Positions 35,146-47,900 of a stretch of 64,000 nucleotides of DNA are shown piece after piece. The translations under genes and the position numbers were made by a program. This DNA comes from Bugula neritina (taxonomy: Eukaryota > Bryozoa > Gymnolaemata > Cheilostomatida > Bugulidae). How positions within the stretch are numbered: the first letter of the stretch is position 1; each line of letters begins with the position of its first letter. Under the pieces are notes generated by a model. That model did not search any database, was not told where the DNA came from, and saw only the letters and a list, made by a program, of their open reading frames with translations. The stretch is taken from NCBI GenBank assembly GCA_964035545.1, contig OZ037765.1, positions 8,646,698 to 8,710,697 of the forward strand, given 5' to 3'.

Positions 35146-38100
35146 ATGGTAAAGCAGGTCTTGAATGTAAAACAAAATGGCATTAGCTCTATTTTACGGA
35201 GAAAGCAAATTTCTTCCTCCAAATCTTCACAGGTTTTTTATATTATGTGTGGTAAATCTTTAGGTACTGCATCTTTTTCATGATACATACTATAACTATA
35301 CATGCAGTTAATACTTTAATTTGTAGTAAAATGAACTTTCTAACCAGTGTAATATGTTTAATTGTAGACCAATGTATGATAGTATGAAACTATAAGTTGT
35401 TACATGCCAGTTACTATTTAAATATAATTATACTGGTGACTATTAGAACAAAAATGATACTCTTTGTTTCAAGGCCACCAGTTCCCAAAATGGTATAATG
35501 AGGAATTAAAAAAGGAAAAAGACATTGAAATCCCTAAAACCTCTATATCAATTGAAGTTCGAAAAAGGTACAAAGTGTGTATTGATACATCAGAAAATTG
35601 GCGACTTTTGTTGTATAGTGGCATACCATGCATATCTATTATGTAAACCATGGATGATATTGTATTTGATAAAAGCATATTACGATTAAAGTTATAACTT
35701 GAACACACCCTCTGGATGTTATGGAGTGCCAAATGGTCAAAAATTCCTTATTATTGTATCTCATTTGCTTATAATAAAGTATCTAGCCATTATTCTCTCT
35801 CATATGCTCACAAAACCTCTCATAGATCTGTAATTTGCTCTCATACCCTTATTATTCATGCTCTTAGGTCTATTATTATTATTCATTCTCATACCCTTAC
35901 TTCTCTCCCAATTTTATGCTCATTATTCAGTCCCACACCTCCATTATGTGCTCTCATATCCCTATTATTGGCTCTGTTGTAGTCATTTTTCATTCTTTTA
36001 TGGCACTCCATGCATAGGATGCTGACTATAATACTGCAGAGTACACACTTTCAAGTTTATAGTGCTGTACTATGCATACATGGCTGATAATTGAAGACTG
36101 CTGCAATATATCATAAACATTTTAAATTTAAACTTCTTATGTTTTAGTGAAGATGCTACTTCAGATACAGAGGCTCAAAAACTATCAATAGAAAAAGAGA
36201 ATGTTGCAGGTAGTGGGGAGAAAACTATGTGTAGTTTGCATAATTATACTTATACCCTACTAAGTTCTCTATCACTTTGTATTGAGTGGAAAGAGTTGAA
36301 GCGAATATTAGTGCGTTCTTCTAGCAAAAACTCAGTTGAATCACTCTTAATGGTCAGCATAAGACGTTTCATGCAGATAAAACATAATTTAGTAATTATT
36401 TCTGATTTTAACTTGTTAGTTTACAGGGCAGTGTAAAACTCAAAACTTACAGGCTAATAATTAAATCAATGAATGCTTCCTGGTATAGCTTTCAAACTAG
36501 CATATTTTCAATTGTACCCATAAGAATAAAGTTCCATGTACCTATCTGCTTCTAAATATATATATTTAAATCTTTCTTGATACAGATCTTGATTTGCTTC
36601 AAACAATTTGCCAAACTCTGAAGTTGATGAAAAAAACATCCCATGCTGGTCACAAAGCTACCTTGCTAGCAGTCATTGAACAATTGCTGGGAAATGAACT
36701 GAAGCAATCCTACAACACTAGGCGATATCCCATGCCTTTAGCCGTGAGCAGACTACAAGGCTCCAAGAACGACTTACTATCCATACTTGTGAAACGACTG
36801 CAAAGCAAAGGGTGGGAGGGTTACCATAATACAAAATTACCCAATAGTGGTCATTTTCAAAACAATAAGTTTATTCCTTCAAACCTTCGAACTCAAGAAC
36901 TACTCAAAAGGTTAGTCTGTTTGAAATTTATAGTGCCAAATTAGCTGCAACATTTCAAGGTGTTAAGATGTGATCATTTTCTCATGCATTTAATTTGTCT
37001 CCCTTTTAGCTGTAAATTTCGTTTATATGTCTGCATTGTACTATGTTTTTCATTAAACATTTATTAGGTTGGAAAACAAACAGGATTATGGCTCAGAAAG
37101 ACAACAACTGGTTAGTAAAATTCGAAAAGAGTTGCTGTCAATCATAGAAAAAGGGGACTTCAAACACAAGTGAGTTATAGTAATGTTGAATGGTAATATA
37201 ATAAGACAAAATGCTTGCGTTTAGTTTATATATATCGATAAACTTTTATTAATGTTGAAACTTTTGTTATAATGGCAACAATTCACCTATCAATCTGGAG
37301 TGGACTTTCTTCCACAGTTGTGGCTGATACTGTAAAATAATTTGCCCCTACCAGGATTCGAACCACAGACCTTAGTTGCAAGCAGGTGTGCTAACCAATT
37401 ACGCTACAGAGGTGTCAGGATTCTTAACAACAGATCCAAAATAATTATTTTTTCCCTATTTCTTGGTTTCAGATGCTCAGCCTGAAATTTATTTGCTTTT
37501 GCATTAAAGAATTTATTGCATGTTTAGGCAACACTTTAATAATCTAAAATTTACTATAAGTAAAAATAGCATATGTTATATGCTTATAAGAAACACTATC
37601 TAATTAGACTCACACTCAAGAAGTCGAGTATGAGAAGCTAACTCTGTACTGCATATGATGGCCTAATCTAATGTCTATACTACTTACATATGCACCTTTT
37701 AATTCCATTTTAACCTCTCTGTTATACAACAGCAGTTAGCTACGAAACAAGGTTTGGCATACTCAAAGTATTTTTTGCAATAAGAAGACAATTCTTAATA
37801 AACTCACTATGCACTTGACTTTCCTTTAAAATAAAAGTATAGTGGCATAGTTGATATGTGCTCACTCTATCTTACTAGACATTCAGAGTTTGCAAAGGTT
37901 TTAGTCCTACTACCGACAGAGTCTTTAACCAAAATGATGGATTGTAGCTTTATATTTTATTTACATCATGCACAGTTATCTAAAGTTCCAACAAAGTCGT
38001 TATAATTAATTTGTGTTTATTTTAAGCTCTTTGAGTTCCCGCCTTCATTGTTATGATGTTATTTATTTTCAGAGAGCTGCCCTCCCCATGTGCACAGAAA

Positions 38101-38271
38101 GTCCTCAACTCTAAGAGTAAATCAGTCTTACAAAAATTACCTGTGGTGGATTATCAAAGCATTTATGATAAAACAGCTCTGCAGTTACTGAATTTCTACT
38201 GGAGCAATTGGCATTCTACTGCCAGGCTGAATGCAAAAAACGACCTTTTGCTCCGCTCTTACACATCTTGA
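35146..38271 (+). CDS. Unrecognised conserved-looking protein, 286 aa
   Basis: I do not recognise this gene. Six exons join in frame: 35146-35232, 35482-35567, 36148-36209, 36586-36910, 37068-37169, 38073-38271. The first 30 residues are basic (RRKQ, Ser-rich); residues 30-80 are charged and acidic; from about 80 the chain is predicted helical and Leu-rich (DLDLLQTICQTLKLMKK, LLAVIEQLLGNELKQ, LLSILVKRLQSKGW), then a Lys-rich stretch and a C-terminal hydrophobic segment (YDKTALQLLNFYWSNW). No signal peptide, catalytic motif or zinc site is visible. Intron 2 contains a MITE; the last intron contains a tRNA-like repeat. It is convergent with the coiled-coil gene at 38583-42894, the two stops being 311 bp apart. 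Good splice sites and open phases across six exons make it a real gene in my view. Confidence 0.7.
35721..36011. mobile_element. Single MITE related to the 33.9-kb foldback
   Basis: 291 bp, starts ATGGAGTGCC and ends GGCACTCCAT, terminal inverted repeats of at least 10 bp. Internal sequence follows the left half of 33907-34474 closely (CATTATTCTCTCTCATATGC and similar). It lies in intron 2 of the unrecognised gene. Flanks TA and TG are compatible with a TA target with one change. Confidence 0.85.
37345..37415 (-). repeat. tRNA-like sequence, probably SINE-derived
   Basis: The minus strand has a good A box (TAGCGTAATTGG, 37406-37395) and B box (GGTTCGAATCC, 37364-37354) at tRNA spacing, but the T and anticodon stems do not pair well. 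It is more likely a tRNA-derived SINE head or tRNA pseudogene than a working tRNA. It lies in an intron. Confidence 0.5.
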
Positions 38272-38582
38272 TCTTCTGGTGAATCAAGTATGAACGCTAA
38301 AATGTTTTAGTTTTAATTCATCGATACCAAATTGTGATTTATGTAATTGAGAAGACATTTATTGAAGCACAATTGTAGGCATACACAAAAATATAACTAG
38401 TGCAAAAAGCATGGCAATACTGCTACGCTACGCTTCATCATTAAAATAGTAAACTGTTCTAAAGCATCTGCTAACTATAAAACAAACACGCTATTGGCAA
38501 CTATCTAAAAAAGCATAAAACTAACAGCTATAAAAATATATAAAATTATAAACATGAAAAAAATATCATTAGAGGAAGAAAA

Positions 38583-41500
38583 TTAACTAAACTTTACACT
38601 ACTTCTTGGGCTTTTGGTTGTGCTGGGAGTCCTTGCCATGGTTCTAGACAGCTTCTTTATGCCATCTGCAAGCGTTTCAAATTCTCTCCATTTCTCACTT
38701 TGAATGCTTTCGTCGAATCTTTTTTCCGTCTCAGCTGCAGCCAAATCGGTCTCTAATTCTCTTATATGAAGTTGACTGGTTGACAAGTCAGAGCTTCTCT
38801 GTGTCAACTAGAATTATGAAAAAAGAAACACAGTTTAGGCAGCCTGACTAATAGACAAAAAGTATGTAAAGCCTTGCCGATGCAAACAGCTGCACACCTA
38901 ACAGACTAATAAATTTTGTTTCAACTTACAAATAAATTGTATGAAATCTCAAGAGTTAATCAATTGATTTATTAATCCCTGAGAAACAACACAATATCGT
39001 AACTATTATGGCTAGAAAATTTTATATTTATACATTATAATATAATTTAATGTTAAAAATTGCAGTAGCATAAGCTTTAAAATTACCTGCTTCTGCAGAT
39101 CTGTTACATGATCAGTTAATATCTCTTTATCTCGCCTTAGATTGCTGTTCTCTTTCTCTAAGGTGCTAATCTGCACCTGATTCTCTGCCAAATCGACTTT
39201 CATGCGATTGTTGGTTGCTTCTAAATCAAGATATTTTTCTTCTTCATTTTTCACCTAAATAATATAAAAATTTGTACAAAAACTAGCAAATAGCAAGTTT
39301 TTGAAACTTTTTATATAAAGCATATTTGTTATCATGGCTAAACAAGAGCCACACATTTAAAAGAAAGCTACCACATGTTACGAGCTAAGTTAACAGTTTG
39401 TGTTTTTGGACATAGCTGTTGATCTATTTTTGATTACATGTTAAGTATTTTTTATAAATTGAAAATGTATAAAAAAATGTTTTTTTACTCTTGTGAACAT
39501 GAAAATGCAAAGAAATATGACAACTGATGATACATGTTTATGTAATAAACTTTGACCATATTTTATATATACACTTAAAAGAACAATCTGCAAAGAGAGC
39601 TGCAAAGATACTAACAGTCATTATGCCTACTGTATTTCTAAGTATATGTACTAACCTGTTCAAGGTACCTATCGGATCGTTCCTTCTCATTAACAACAGA
39701 TTGCTGTGTAGAACGCAAGTTCAACTGTAATTCCTTTTCTCTGTCAGAGAGCAACGTCAATTCTATCATATCTTCCGTGTGACTTTTTTCCAACTCTTTT
39801 CTTACTTCCTGTTCCTGAAAATAAAATAAAAAACTTATATAATAAATAATGAGATAATACAGTTGCAACAATAATACAATGAAACATAACTATAAGTACT
39901 TATTTCAGAGAAGGCGTCTTACAATGTTAAACTTCTTCATATGAATATAACTTAACGAACCATTTCTTTTGAGTGGATTGTCGTGATGTTGCAAGAAAAT
40001 ATTTTACAACAGGTTATGATAAGTGTAATTAAATATGTATTTGCACATTCCATCAGAGTAGGTCAAGATTTTAATAAAAACAATTCAACCTTTTCAAACA
40101 TTATAAAATTGTACCAACTAAAATCACCAACCTTCAACACTTGCTCTTCCAAGTCTATGAGTTGTTGTCTTAGCATATAGTTAGATTTATTCAGCTGTTC
40201 ATTCTCATCTTTCGTCTTGTTTTTTAAGAACCGTTCATCATGTACCTGCCTTTCCAGTTCAGTATTTTGTTGTTTTGAAATTCTCAACTCATTCTACATT
40301 TCAATAAAACTAATGTTAACAATGCTGTAACTTCAAAGCGTGTAACTATGCCCCTTTAAGACTCTAAAATAACTTCAAAGTTTAGTTGCATTTGAATGTA
40401 AACATAGACAAATTTTGTCCATTAATTGTTTTTAGCATGGTAGATGTTCTATCCGCAAGTTGTTAAGTCAAATAATTTTATTTGTATAATTTAGCAAAAT
40501 TAAAACTGCAAGATTAGTAATAAAAACTTTTATGAAAGGTTTTTATGGGAAACATGAATTAGTTTAGGTAAACATCCTCACAAAGTACTTTTTCGTTACC
40601 TTGAGCTCATTAAGCTGGCGATTATGCATGTGCTGAGTTGTGTTATAGTAATGCTCCTCTATTTTCTCAATTCTAGACTCAGCATCAATGCACTGCGCTC
40701 TCTTCTCTTGGAGATTTCGCTGAGTAATGTCTTGTTGTTCAATTTTTTCATTAAGCTACAAATAAAAAATAACTTATTATATTTTGTATATAGCCTTAAA
40801 TTTAAATTGAAATTATAATTAATCAACTAAAGCAAATTTTGCTTGTAGTAAGTAACATTACTCAAAATATATGTAGTTTACACTGTTCAATACTAATTGA
40901 GAAAGAATTGGCGGTGATTACCAAAATAACTTTAAAAGCACTCATTCTATTCATTCTCAACAAGCTCATGCAAGAAAAAAAAAGGTAAAGAGTTATAAAA
41001 TAGGAACATATAGCTGCATATGTTAACAGCAGTTTACGTAAGTTAGTAAATTAGACAGAAGTATCGTACAACTGTAAATAAAGTTGACTTTGGTATTTTT
41101 ATCACCTATAAACAGCTAATGAGACTTTTTGGTAGGTGGATGCATACAGAAAAAACAGGTTTTTTTTAATAGTTTGACATGTTTAGTATCTAACTTTTTT
41201 GTAAGAAAATAAATGAACTCTATCTTAAAGTGTTTATGCCAAGTGTGGATATATATCAGTTACCCTACTTAAACCAAACTAGAATACACTACATAACTTT
41301 AGAATAGTTTATTACAATAGATTATAACAAAGTAAGTAACGACGCCTAAAATATTATAGTTTCATTTTACTAATTAATTTACCTGCTCTTGTACCAGCAG
41401 CAGCGTATTCTGGGACTCCCTTAACTTTATTGAGACTGATTCCTTTTCTGAAAGAAGTCGCTCCACCTGATTGCCCAGCCTCACGTTTTCTAATGTTACT

Positions 41501-42894
41501 CTATCTCTTTCTTGCTTGACACAATCTAATTCATCTTGTAGCTCCAGTTTCATTCTCACCTTCTCCCCTTAACATAATTATTCTACATATCACATATAGT
41601 ACATTATGAAGGAAGGCAAACAATGTCTTATAAATGTGTCTGCATAATACTAGAATGTTCTTTTGACAACTGCTGTTCTCCTGTATAATCTTGGAATCTG
41701 TTTTACAGCCACCTTCAGGTTTTTTTAATAATGCACAATTATTACAAGTGTTCTACCACTGAAGTCTAATTACAAAAATGTCAGTATAATATCATACTGA
41801 TAAAAAATATATTTCTTGTAGTGTTTAATTCACATATAACCTTATGAAAAAGTTCTATCATTGTCACATATAAAAATTATGTTTTAAGCTGTGAAAGTTA
41901 TAATGAGATAGATTTTTTATATTTACTTTCTTCTTCTGTTAGTTTCTGGAGAACTTTACTTTTTTCTGCAGTTCTCAGCTCCAAACTTGCATCTTTTCTT
42001 CTTAATTCAAGATGTAATCCATCAATTTCAGATTGTAGAGCCTGAAAAAATAATATACTGTGTTTTAGTACAACTAAAAGCATTACGAATTAACAATTAT
42101 AAAAAAACCAAAAATATGATTTACAATAAATATTAAAATGATTGTCAGATTTTTATAAGAAGAGGTGAAACTATAAACATGTTATATAGTAATGAGAAGA
42201 TTTGAAGTGTTTATAGATACTGTTATTTGTTTGTAGATAAAAAAAGAGTGCCCATACTCAGTAGGCTATATGCTGGTTACTATAAAAAAGAAACTTTAGA
42301 AGATACTAATCTTTACTGTAATTTATTAGATTTGGTTATGATTGTGTAACTACCCTAAGTTTAGTTAACATTCGCTCTGCTTCTGCAGTCATTACTGGAT
42401 GGAGGTCCGTGGCTTTTTTTGCTTGCTCTCGCAAGTAATTCGATTCAAGTTCCAGAAAATACACTTGCTGCTGTAAATTCTTGATATAATCATTTTCAAT
42501 TTCTTTAAGCTCTGCTGACCTGCTGAAACTAGTACCAAGTTTTCTAAAACACAACACATATTAATTTACTAAACAAAACTAATACTTGCATTTCTTGCTA
42601 AGATATTGACATATAGCATGCATGTTTATCACAACTTAAAATAGCAAGATACCCGGATTGACTCTTTCTCAGATCTGTTTTGCTTGGTTGATACTCAATA
42701 GATTTGTTTAAAGGAGAAGGGGTTCTGCCACGGAGAGAATCTTTAAGTACCCCAGCAGATCTACTCCTGCTTCTGCTAAGACGAGGACCGCTTTGACTTT
42801 CATTTGGAGAACGCAATGTTGTTTTCCATGTTATAGCTGTAGGCTCTTGGTCAGTACCTAACATAGGTCGAGTAATTTCTCTGTTGATTGACAT
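38583..42894 (-). CDS. Long coiled-coil protein, 533 aa
   Basis: Nine exons join in frame: 42894-42653, 42543-42354, 42041-41927, 41567-41383, 40755-40600, 40293-40132, 39814-39656, 39254-39087, 38807-38583. The ATG at 42894 is preferred to the upstream GTG. The first 90 residues are basic and Ser/Arg/Pro-rich (SRSRSRSAG, GRTPSPLNKS), as in proteins that bind microtubules or are phosphorylated. From about residue 95 to 500 nearly everything is heptad-like and charged (ELKEIENDYIKNLQQQVYFLELE; RLGNQVERLLSEKE; NELKQ-type repeats). The C-terminus is short and basic (TPSTTKSPRSSVKF). No motor, globular or membrane part is seen. The pattern suggests a cytoskeletal, centrosomal or ciliary protein; that is inference and I cannot name the family. 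The 156-nt exon at 40755-40600 has no internal ATG and is easily missed. Confidence 0.8.
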
Positions 42895-43313
42895 TTTCAC
42901 CTTTAAAAAAGGTTAATCCTACAATGAAAGGGTAAATAAATTTAATACAAAAAAACTAATAGAAATACAGATGTAAGCAATAATGATAAACATAAGACAA
43001 TTGTCAATTACAAAAGAGGAAATTTAGCTATGACAAGTAAAATATATTGATACAGACATAAACATATCAATTACTTGAACATGCTACAATATATCTATCT
43101 ATTCAATTTCGTATAATATCAAAAAGAAAAATAATAAAAAACATTCTATTATATTTTTACGTAACAAAATTTAATAATGATAATAAATCCCACAAAAAGT
43201 GGTAATATAAACTAAAAAGTATAGCTAAAAACTGCCCAGATTTTTGCTTGTCTGCTACGTACTGCAAGACCTTAACAAACTAGTTAAAAGTGCAACACCA
43301 GCAATATGCATAT
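42895..43313. other. AT-rich promoter-side spacer
   Basis: No coding exon. Upstream region of the minus-strand coiled-coil gene, reaching to the target-site copy (43310-43313) of the Ty3/gypsy element. Confidence 0.4.
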
Positions 43314-43619
43314 TGTTATGATTTTCAGTTTTAGGGTTGATGTGCCACCAAGAGAGTCTATTTATCACTAGAGAAACTGCACCGAGTTAAGTCGAGTAGA
43401 TATCGTTATATTTTAATACAAGAATACATAATAAAATCTAATGTACAACAGTAATGATACGCACGTCTATTTAATTTACAGCACTATCCTCAACTGAGCT
43501 AGTAGCGCGAAGCTGCTACTATTACTCATAAAACAGCCTAGCTAATTGGCTAATACATTGTTCCGGGTCAATACGCAACCTTGCGTATTGTGTTGCTGGT
43601 AGCTCCACGAGCCACCACA
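43314..43619 (-). repeat. 3' LTR of Ty3/gypsy element 2
   Basis: 306 bp, read as identical to 50459-50764. In coding orientation it starts TGTGGTGGCTCG and ends CATAACA. Very different in sequence from the element 1 LTR although coding regions are related. Confidence 0.95.
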
Positions 43620-43634
43620 CTGCCCCCTCCAGCA
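43620..43634 (-). other. Polypurine tract of element 2
   Basis: Minus strand TGCTGGAGGGGGCAG directly abuts the 3' LTR; the preceding AGGGCTTTC is shared with element 1. A second purine run, 12 C on the minus strand at 43702-43691, is a separate homopolymer. Confidence 0.75.
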
Positions 43635-43894
43635 GAAAGCCCTCTTTCTGATAAAAATAAAATTCACATAAAAAAAATGTATACTTCGTTGGGGGGGGGG
43701 GGAAGAGAACAGTATAAAAGTATATACAAAAAAAACAAACAACCAATGAAATATACAGGTATATATAAAACGTGCACAATAAGTAATAAGTAAGAGAAGG
43801 TCCTATCTACAGGTAGAGTACGTGCCACCATAACGGTAGGGAATGCCACAGAGAGGTAGGGGAAGAGTAGTATGGAGTTGGAGATAGACTCAAG

Positions 43895-44968
43895 TTAACT
43901 GCGTGCCGCACGCTTCATGCGTTTAATAGACTCCTGTAAATATTTGAGTTCACTGGATGCAGCCTGTATCCGTGGGGCCAGCCTATACACTTCTTGCTCC
44001 AAGTCGTGTGCCCTAGCTTCTACTTCACGTAGGTTGCGGGCCCAGGGGGACGAGCGAGAGGAAGTCGGCTGTCTGTGTCTTTTCCGCTCTGAGGATGGAA
44101 GGGGAGGAGGGAGTGTATACGCATTCGTGTCTACCCTCTGTAGTACGACACGAGGAAAGGTATGCGGCATGCGTAGAGGACTGTGAGGTGGAGAGTTAGT
44201 AGACTGTATAGGTTTATCTGTGGCTCCAGAGATGATGGGTCGCGGGGAAGGGAAGCCTTGCTCCAGGCGAGATAGCCGAGCTGAGTCAGTGATGAGTGGT
44301 TTGATGGCGTTGAGAAATGCAGGATAGGATGATTCGTCTACTTCATAGACATGTCCTTGATAACACTGCATAGTACGTTGGTGACGCAGTAGGTAATCAC
44401 GATTGTAGCTATATTCTCCGCAAGGGCAGAAAGTGGTGATGTAATGTTGCGGCAAGTGTACTTTCAGTCTGCGGTGGGTTGTAAATCGCTGCTGGCAGAG
44501 GTTACATTCGCGATTACTTTCACCTCCTTGATGAGTCCTAATCTCCCTCTCTGTGGCAGGGGTAATCCAGTTGGAGGTTGCTTCCAACTGGGGTGGCAGT
44601 TGCCTGGTTGTAGAAGTTGTTGGGGCCGGCTCTGGGTCTCACGCCATCTCTAGAGAAGGCATGCCCGGAGAGACGGGCGCGAGTGTGTCTACAAAAGTAG
44701 AATTATTGTTAGATCGCGGTGGATCTTTACAACATAATTCTAGTGACTGTCGACCGTTGCTAGCCTGAGAGTCACAGCTTTTGGAATGCACTCGAGGAAC
44801 CGATGAATCATGTGTGGACTGACCAAGAACAGTGTCTAGCTCCAGGTCTAACAGACCGTCGGCCATTACAGTGTCTTCATCGTCATTCACATGAAACGTG
44901 GTTCCCAGTAATTCTGATTCAATCTGCTGAATTAGTTCAGAATTTACTGGCATCGAGCCCGTTTCCAT
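43895..44968 (-). CDS. Element 2 ORF3: zinc-finger/coiled-coil protein, one in-frame TGA
   Basis: One reading frame of about 357 codons is interrupted only by TGA at 44638-44636, giving an N-terminal 109-aa acidic part and a C-terminal 230-aa part. The latter contains CNLCQQRF...H-x3-H, then CPCGEYSYNRDYLLRH...C, a VDESSYP...LNAIKPLI block matching element 1 ORF3, a Pro-rich linker and a C-terminal heptad pattern (REVEARAHDLEQEVYRLA). The frame starts 17 bp after the pol stop. There is no signal peptide or membrane helix. The TGA could be a recent mutation, a readthrough codon, or bypassed by a downstream start. Confidence 0.75.
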
Positions 44969-44985
44969 GAATAGGAATACAAGAC

Positions 44986-47900
44986 TTATACTGGCTTACC
45001 TGGGAACTCGGTATTAATGTCCATACTCAACGTTCTTGGTAAGATTGGAGCTGGTTGTGAGATACGTCTGCCTTTGGCAATGTCAGCATAAGAAAAGGCT
45101 GAGCATCGTTTCTCAGGCACGAGGTCGGAACTATTTGCTTTACGCGCATTAATTCCTCCCACTATTCCGCCCTCGCAAAAGTTGATATTTGCGTGGGGTT
45201 CACAACTCCAACATTTTATCGTACGGTTTTCCCCTAGACTTTCATGTGCGCCGCTTCTAATGCAGTCACATACGAAGTCTTTTAAATATGGTGGGGGTTT
45301 CCTCGTACGCTGTCCCCTTTCTAGGGGGGGTGACACGCTTGCCGGTTCGTTAGTAGGGGCCTCTAATGGCGTCTCTACTTCACCGTTAGCGGTCACCTCT
45401 TCTTGTTCTCCGGATGGAGCCCCTCCCTCCATGGGGGTTTGCACTTCCGGAATCGGCTCGGTTTCTGGAAGTGATGGAATTAGACTTGGCGGTGGCGGAC
45501 ACGCTTCTGTTGACAAAAGCTGCCGCTCCTCTCTCACCAAGTTTTCTTCCCGCGGTATGACCACTTCGTATTCAGGTCCATGCCGCCGTCGCCCGCGCGT
45601 CGTTGTCTGCCTCCTGGGCTCTAACAACGGGGGGGCTTCTCCCACTCCGTCGGGGCTAGCCCAATACGGTTTCAAGCGAGACTCATTCTGGATAGACACC
45701 TGTCCTGAGCGCTCGATCTTGTACGTATGATTGGGCATAGCCTCGACGACCACGTAGGGCCCTACGAACTTAGGCTTCAGTTTATCAGCCTGTCCGCGAC
45801 GCCTACAGTAATTGACCATCCACACCTTATCTCCCGTTTGATAGAGAGGTGGTTCATCGGAATCTTCGTGCCGCACCTTCCACTGCTGTTGGCGCAGTAT
45901 ATCGTGTGCGGCCTTCATCCGTTCCACTAGTTCACTGGCATACTCGTGAACCGAGTTGTCTTGCTCTGGAACGTGATAGGTGAGATGGTCAGGGACACGA
46001 GTCTCTCTCCCGAGCATCAAGAGGTTTGGGGTCTCACCAGTACTGGTGTGTGGGGTGCTACGGTATGCACGCATGACTTGCGGCAACACCGTATCCCATT
46101 CCTCTTGACCTCGTCCAAGGAGGAGACTCCGGAGTGCATCACCTAGCATCCGGTTGTTGCGCTCCACCACCCCGTTACCTTGAGGGTGGTAGGGGGTGGT
46201 CCTGCTCTGATTTACTCCCCAGAGGTGGCAAAGGTCGCTCATCAGTTGAGACTGGAATTGAGCGCCTTGATCAGAGTGTATCTGTTCGGGGAGCCCAAAA
46301 TAACAGAATACATGTTGGTCTAGTGCCCTGGCCACTGTTGGGGCTGATGCATCTGGGATAGCCAGAGCATCCGCCCACCTAGTAAAGTGGTCGGTTAGTA
46401 CTAGGATCCAATTATTGCCTCTGGGGGTCAGGGGCATGGGTCCGACCAGGTCTACAGCGACTACTTGCCAGGGCCTACCAGCATATAGCCTCCGCCGTCC
46501 TGCTTCACCAGGGGGGCGGCTATGCTTACTGGCCTGGCAGATCTCACACTGTTTGACTCTGAGTCGGACGTCACGCTCCATTTGTGGCCAATACCACCGG
46601 AGTCGTAATTTGGATATCACTCTCTTGACCCCTGCGTGGGCCTGTTTGTGAGTATCCCAAATCAACTCACGGCGGATGGCCGTGGGGCAGACTACCCTCT
46701 TCCTTTCCGGGTGTCTGCCGCTGGCAGCTAGGGAGATGGTTAGTAACCCATCCTGCCCGATCCGCAGCGAGTCCCAACGCTGACAGTATAGCCGGAACTC
46801 GGCGCATCCCTGTCGTATGCGTTCCTTGCTGGGTCGTCGCCCTTCCCTTTTGGCCCGGTATATGTCTGCCACGACTCCAGGCAGCTCTTCTTGGAGCTTC
46901 TTCAGCTCTCGAACATTACCGGCCAGTACAGGGTTGGCGCGGAGGTTTTGTACATCCTCCGGGGACTCATCAACTCCTTGCCTGAGTTGACCCTGGTCCC
47001 AGTCAAACGGTGCCCCGTGATGAGCCAGCGTCTCCAACTCGCATCGAGGGGGACCTCCATCCCTCCTCTCGATGTTGAGACACTGTTTGCAACCTCCGTC
47101 AGGTCGGCGACTCAACCCATCCGCATTGCTGTGTCTCTTGCCCGGTCGATGTTCGATCCGGTATGAGAATTCAGCTAGGATTTCGAGCCACCGGGCGACC
47201 TGACTAGAGGGCTCTGCTCTCTTGCACAACCAGATCAGCGAGGCATGATCCGTACGCAGCCGGAACTTCCTGCCGTATAGGTATGGTCTGAAGTGCTTCA
47301 CTGACTTGATTACTGCCAGCAGCTCCTTGCGGGTAGTGCAGTAATTTCGTTCAGCGGGTGAGAGAGACTTGCTGTAGTAGGCTACTACTACCTCTCGGCC
47401 TTCCTGCACTTGTGACAGCACAGCGCCAACATTTTGGTCACTGGCGTCCGTGTCGAGGATGTACTCCAGAGTGGGGTCTGGGTAGGCCAAGATGGGCGCC
47501 GTTAGTAGGCAGCCCTTGAGGCGGTCGAACGCTCCTTGTTCGACTGGGGTCCACTGCCACGTCACTCCCTTTGCGGTGAGCCGGTTTAACGGCTGGGCTA
47601 TGCCCGCAAAGTCCGGTATGTATTGCCTGTAATACCCTACCAGCCCCAAGAAAGCCCGGAGTCCGGTCAAGTCTTGGGGGGTGACCCAGTCTTCTACCGC
47701 CCGTACCTTTTCGGGATCCGTTGCCACGCCGTTTCGACCGACAACGTGCCCCAGGTACTTGACCTCCGGCTGCAATAGAGCGCACTTGGAAGGTTTGAGC
47801 TTAAGACCGGCACCTCGGAGTCTCTCGAAAACCTCCTGCAGACGACTGACATGTGTCTCGAAGTCTGGAGAGATTACGATGACATCATCGAGGTAGACCA

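Noticed and set aside
37345-37415. A functional tRNA gene on the minus strand
   Set aside because: A and B boxes are good but acceptor, anticodon and T stems do not pair, and it sits in an intron next to SINE-like sequence.
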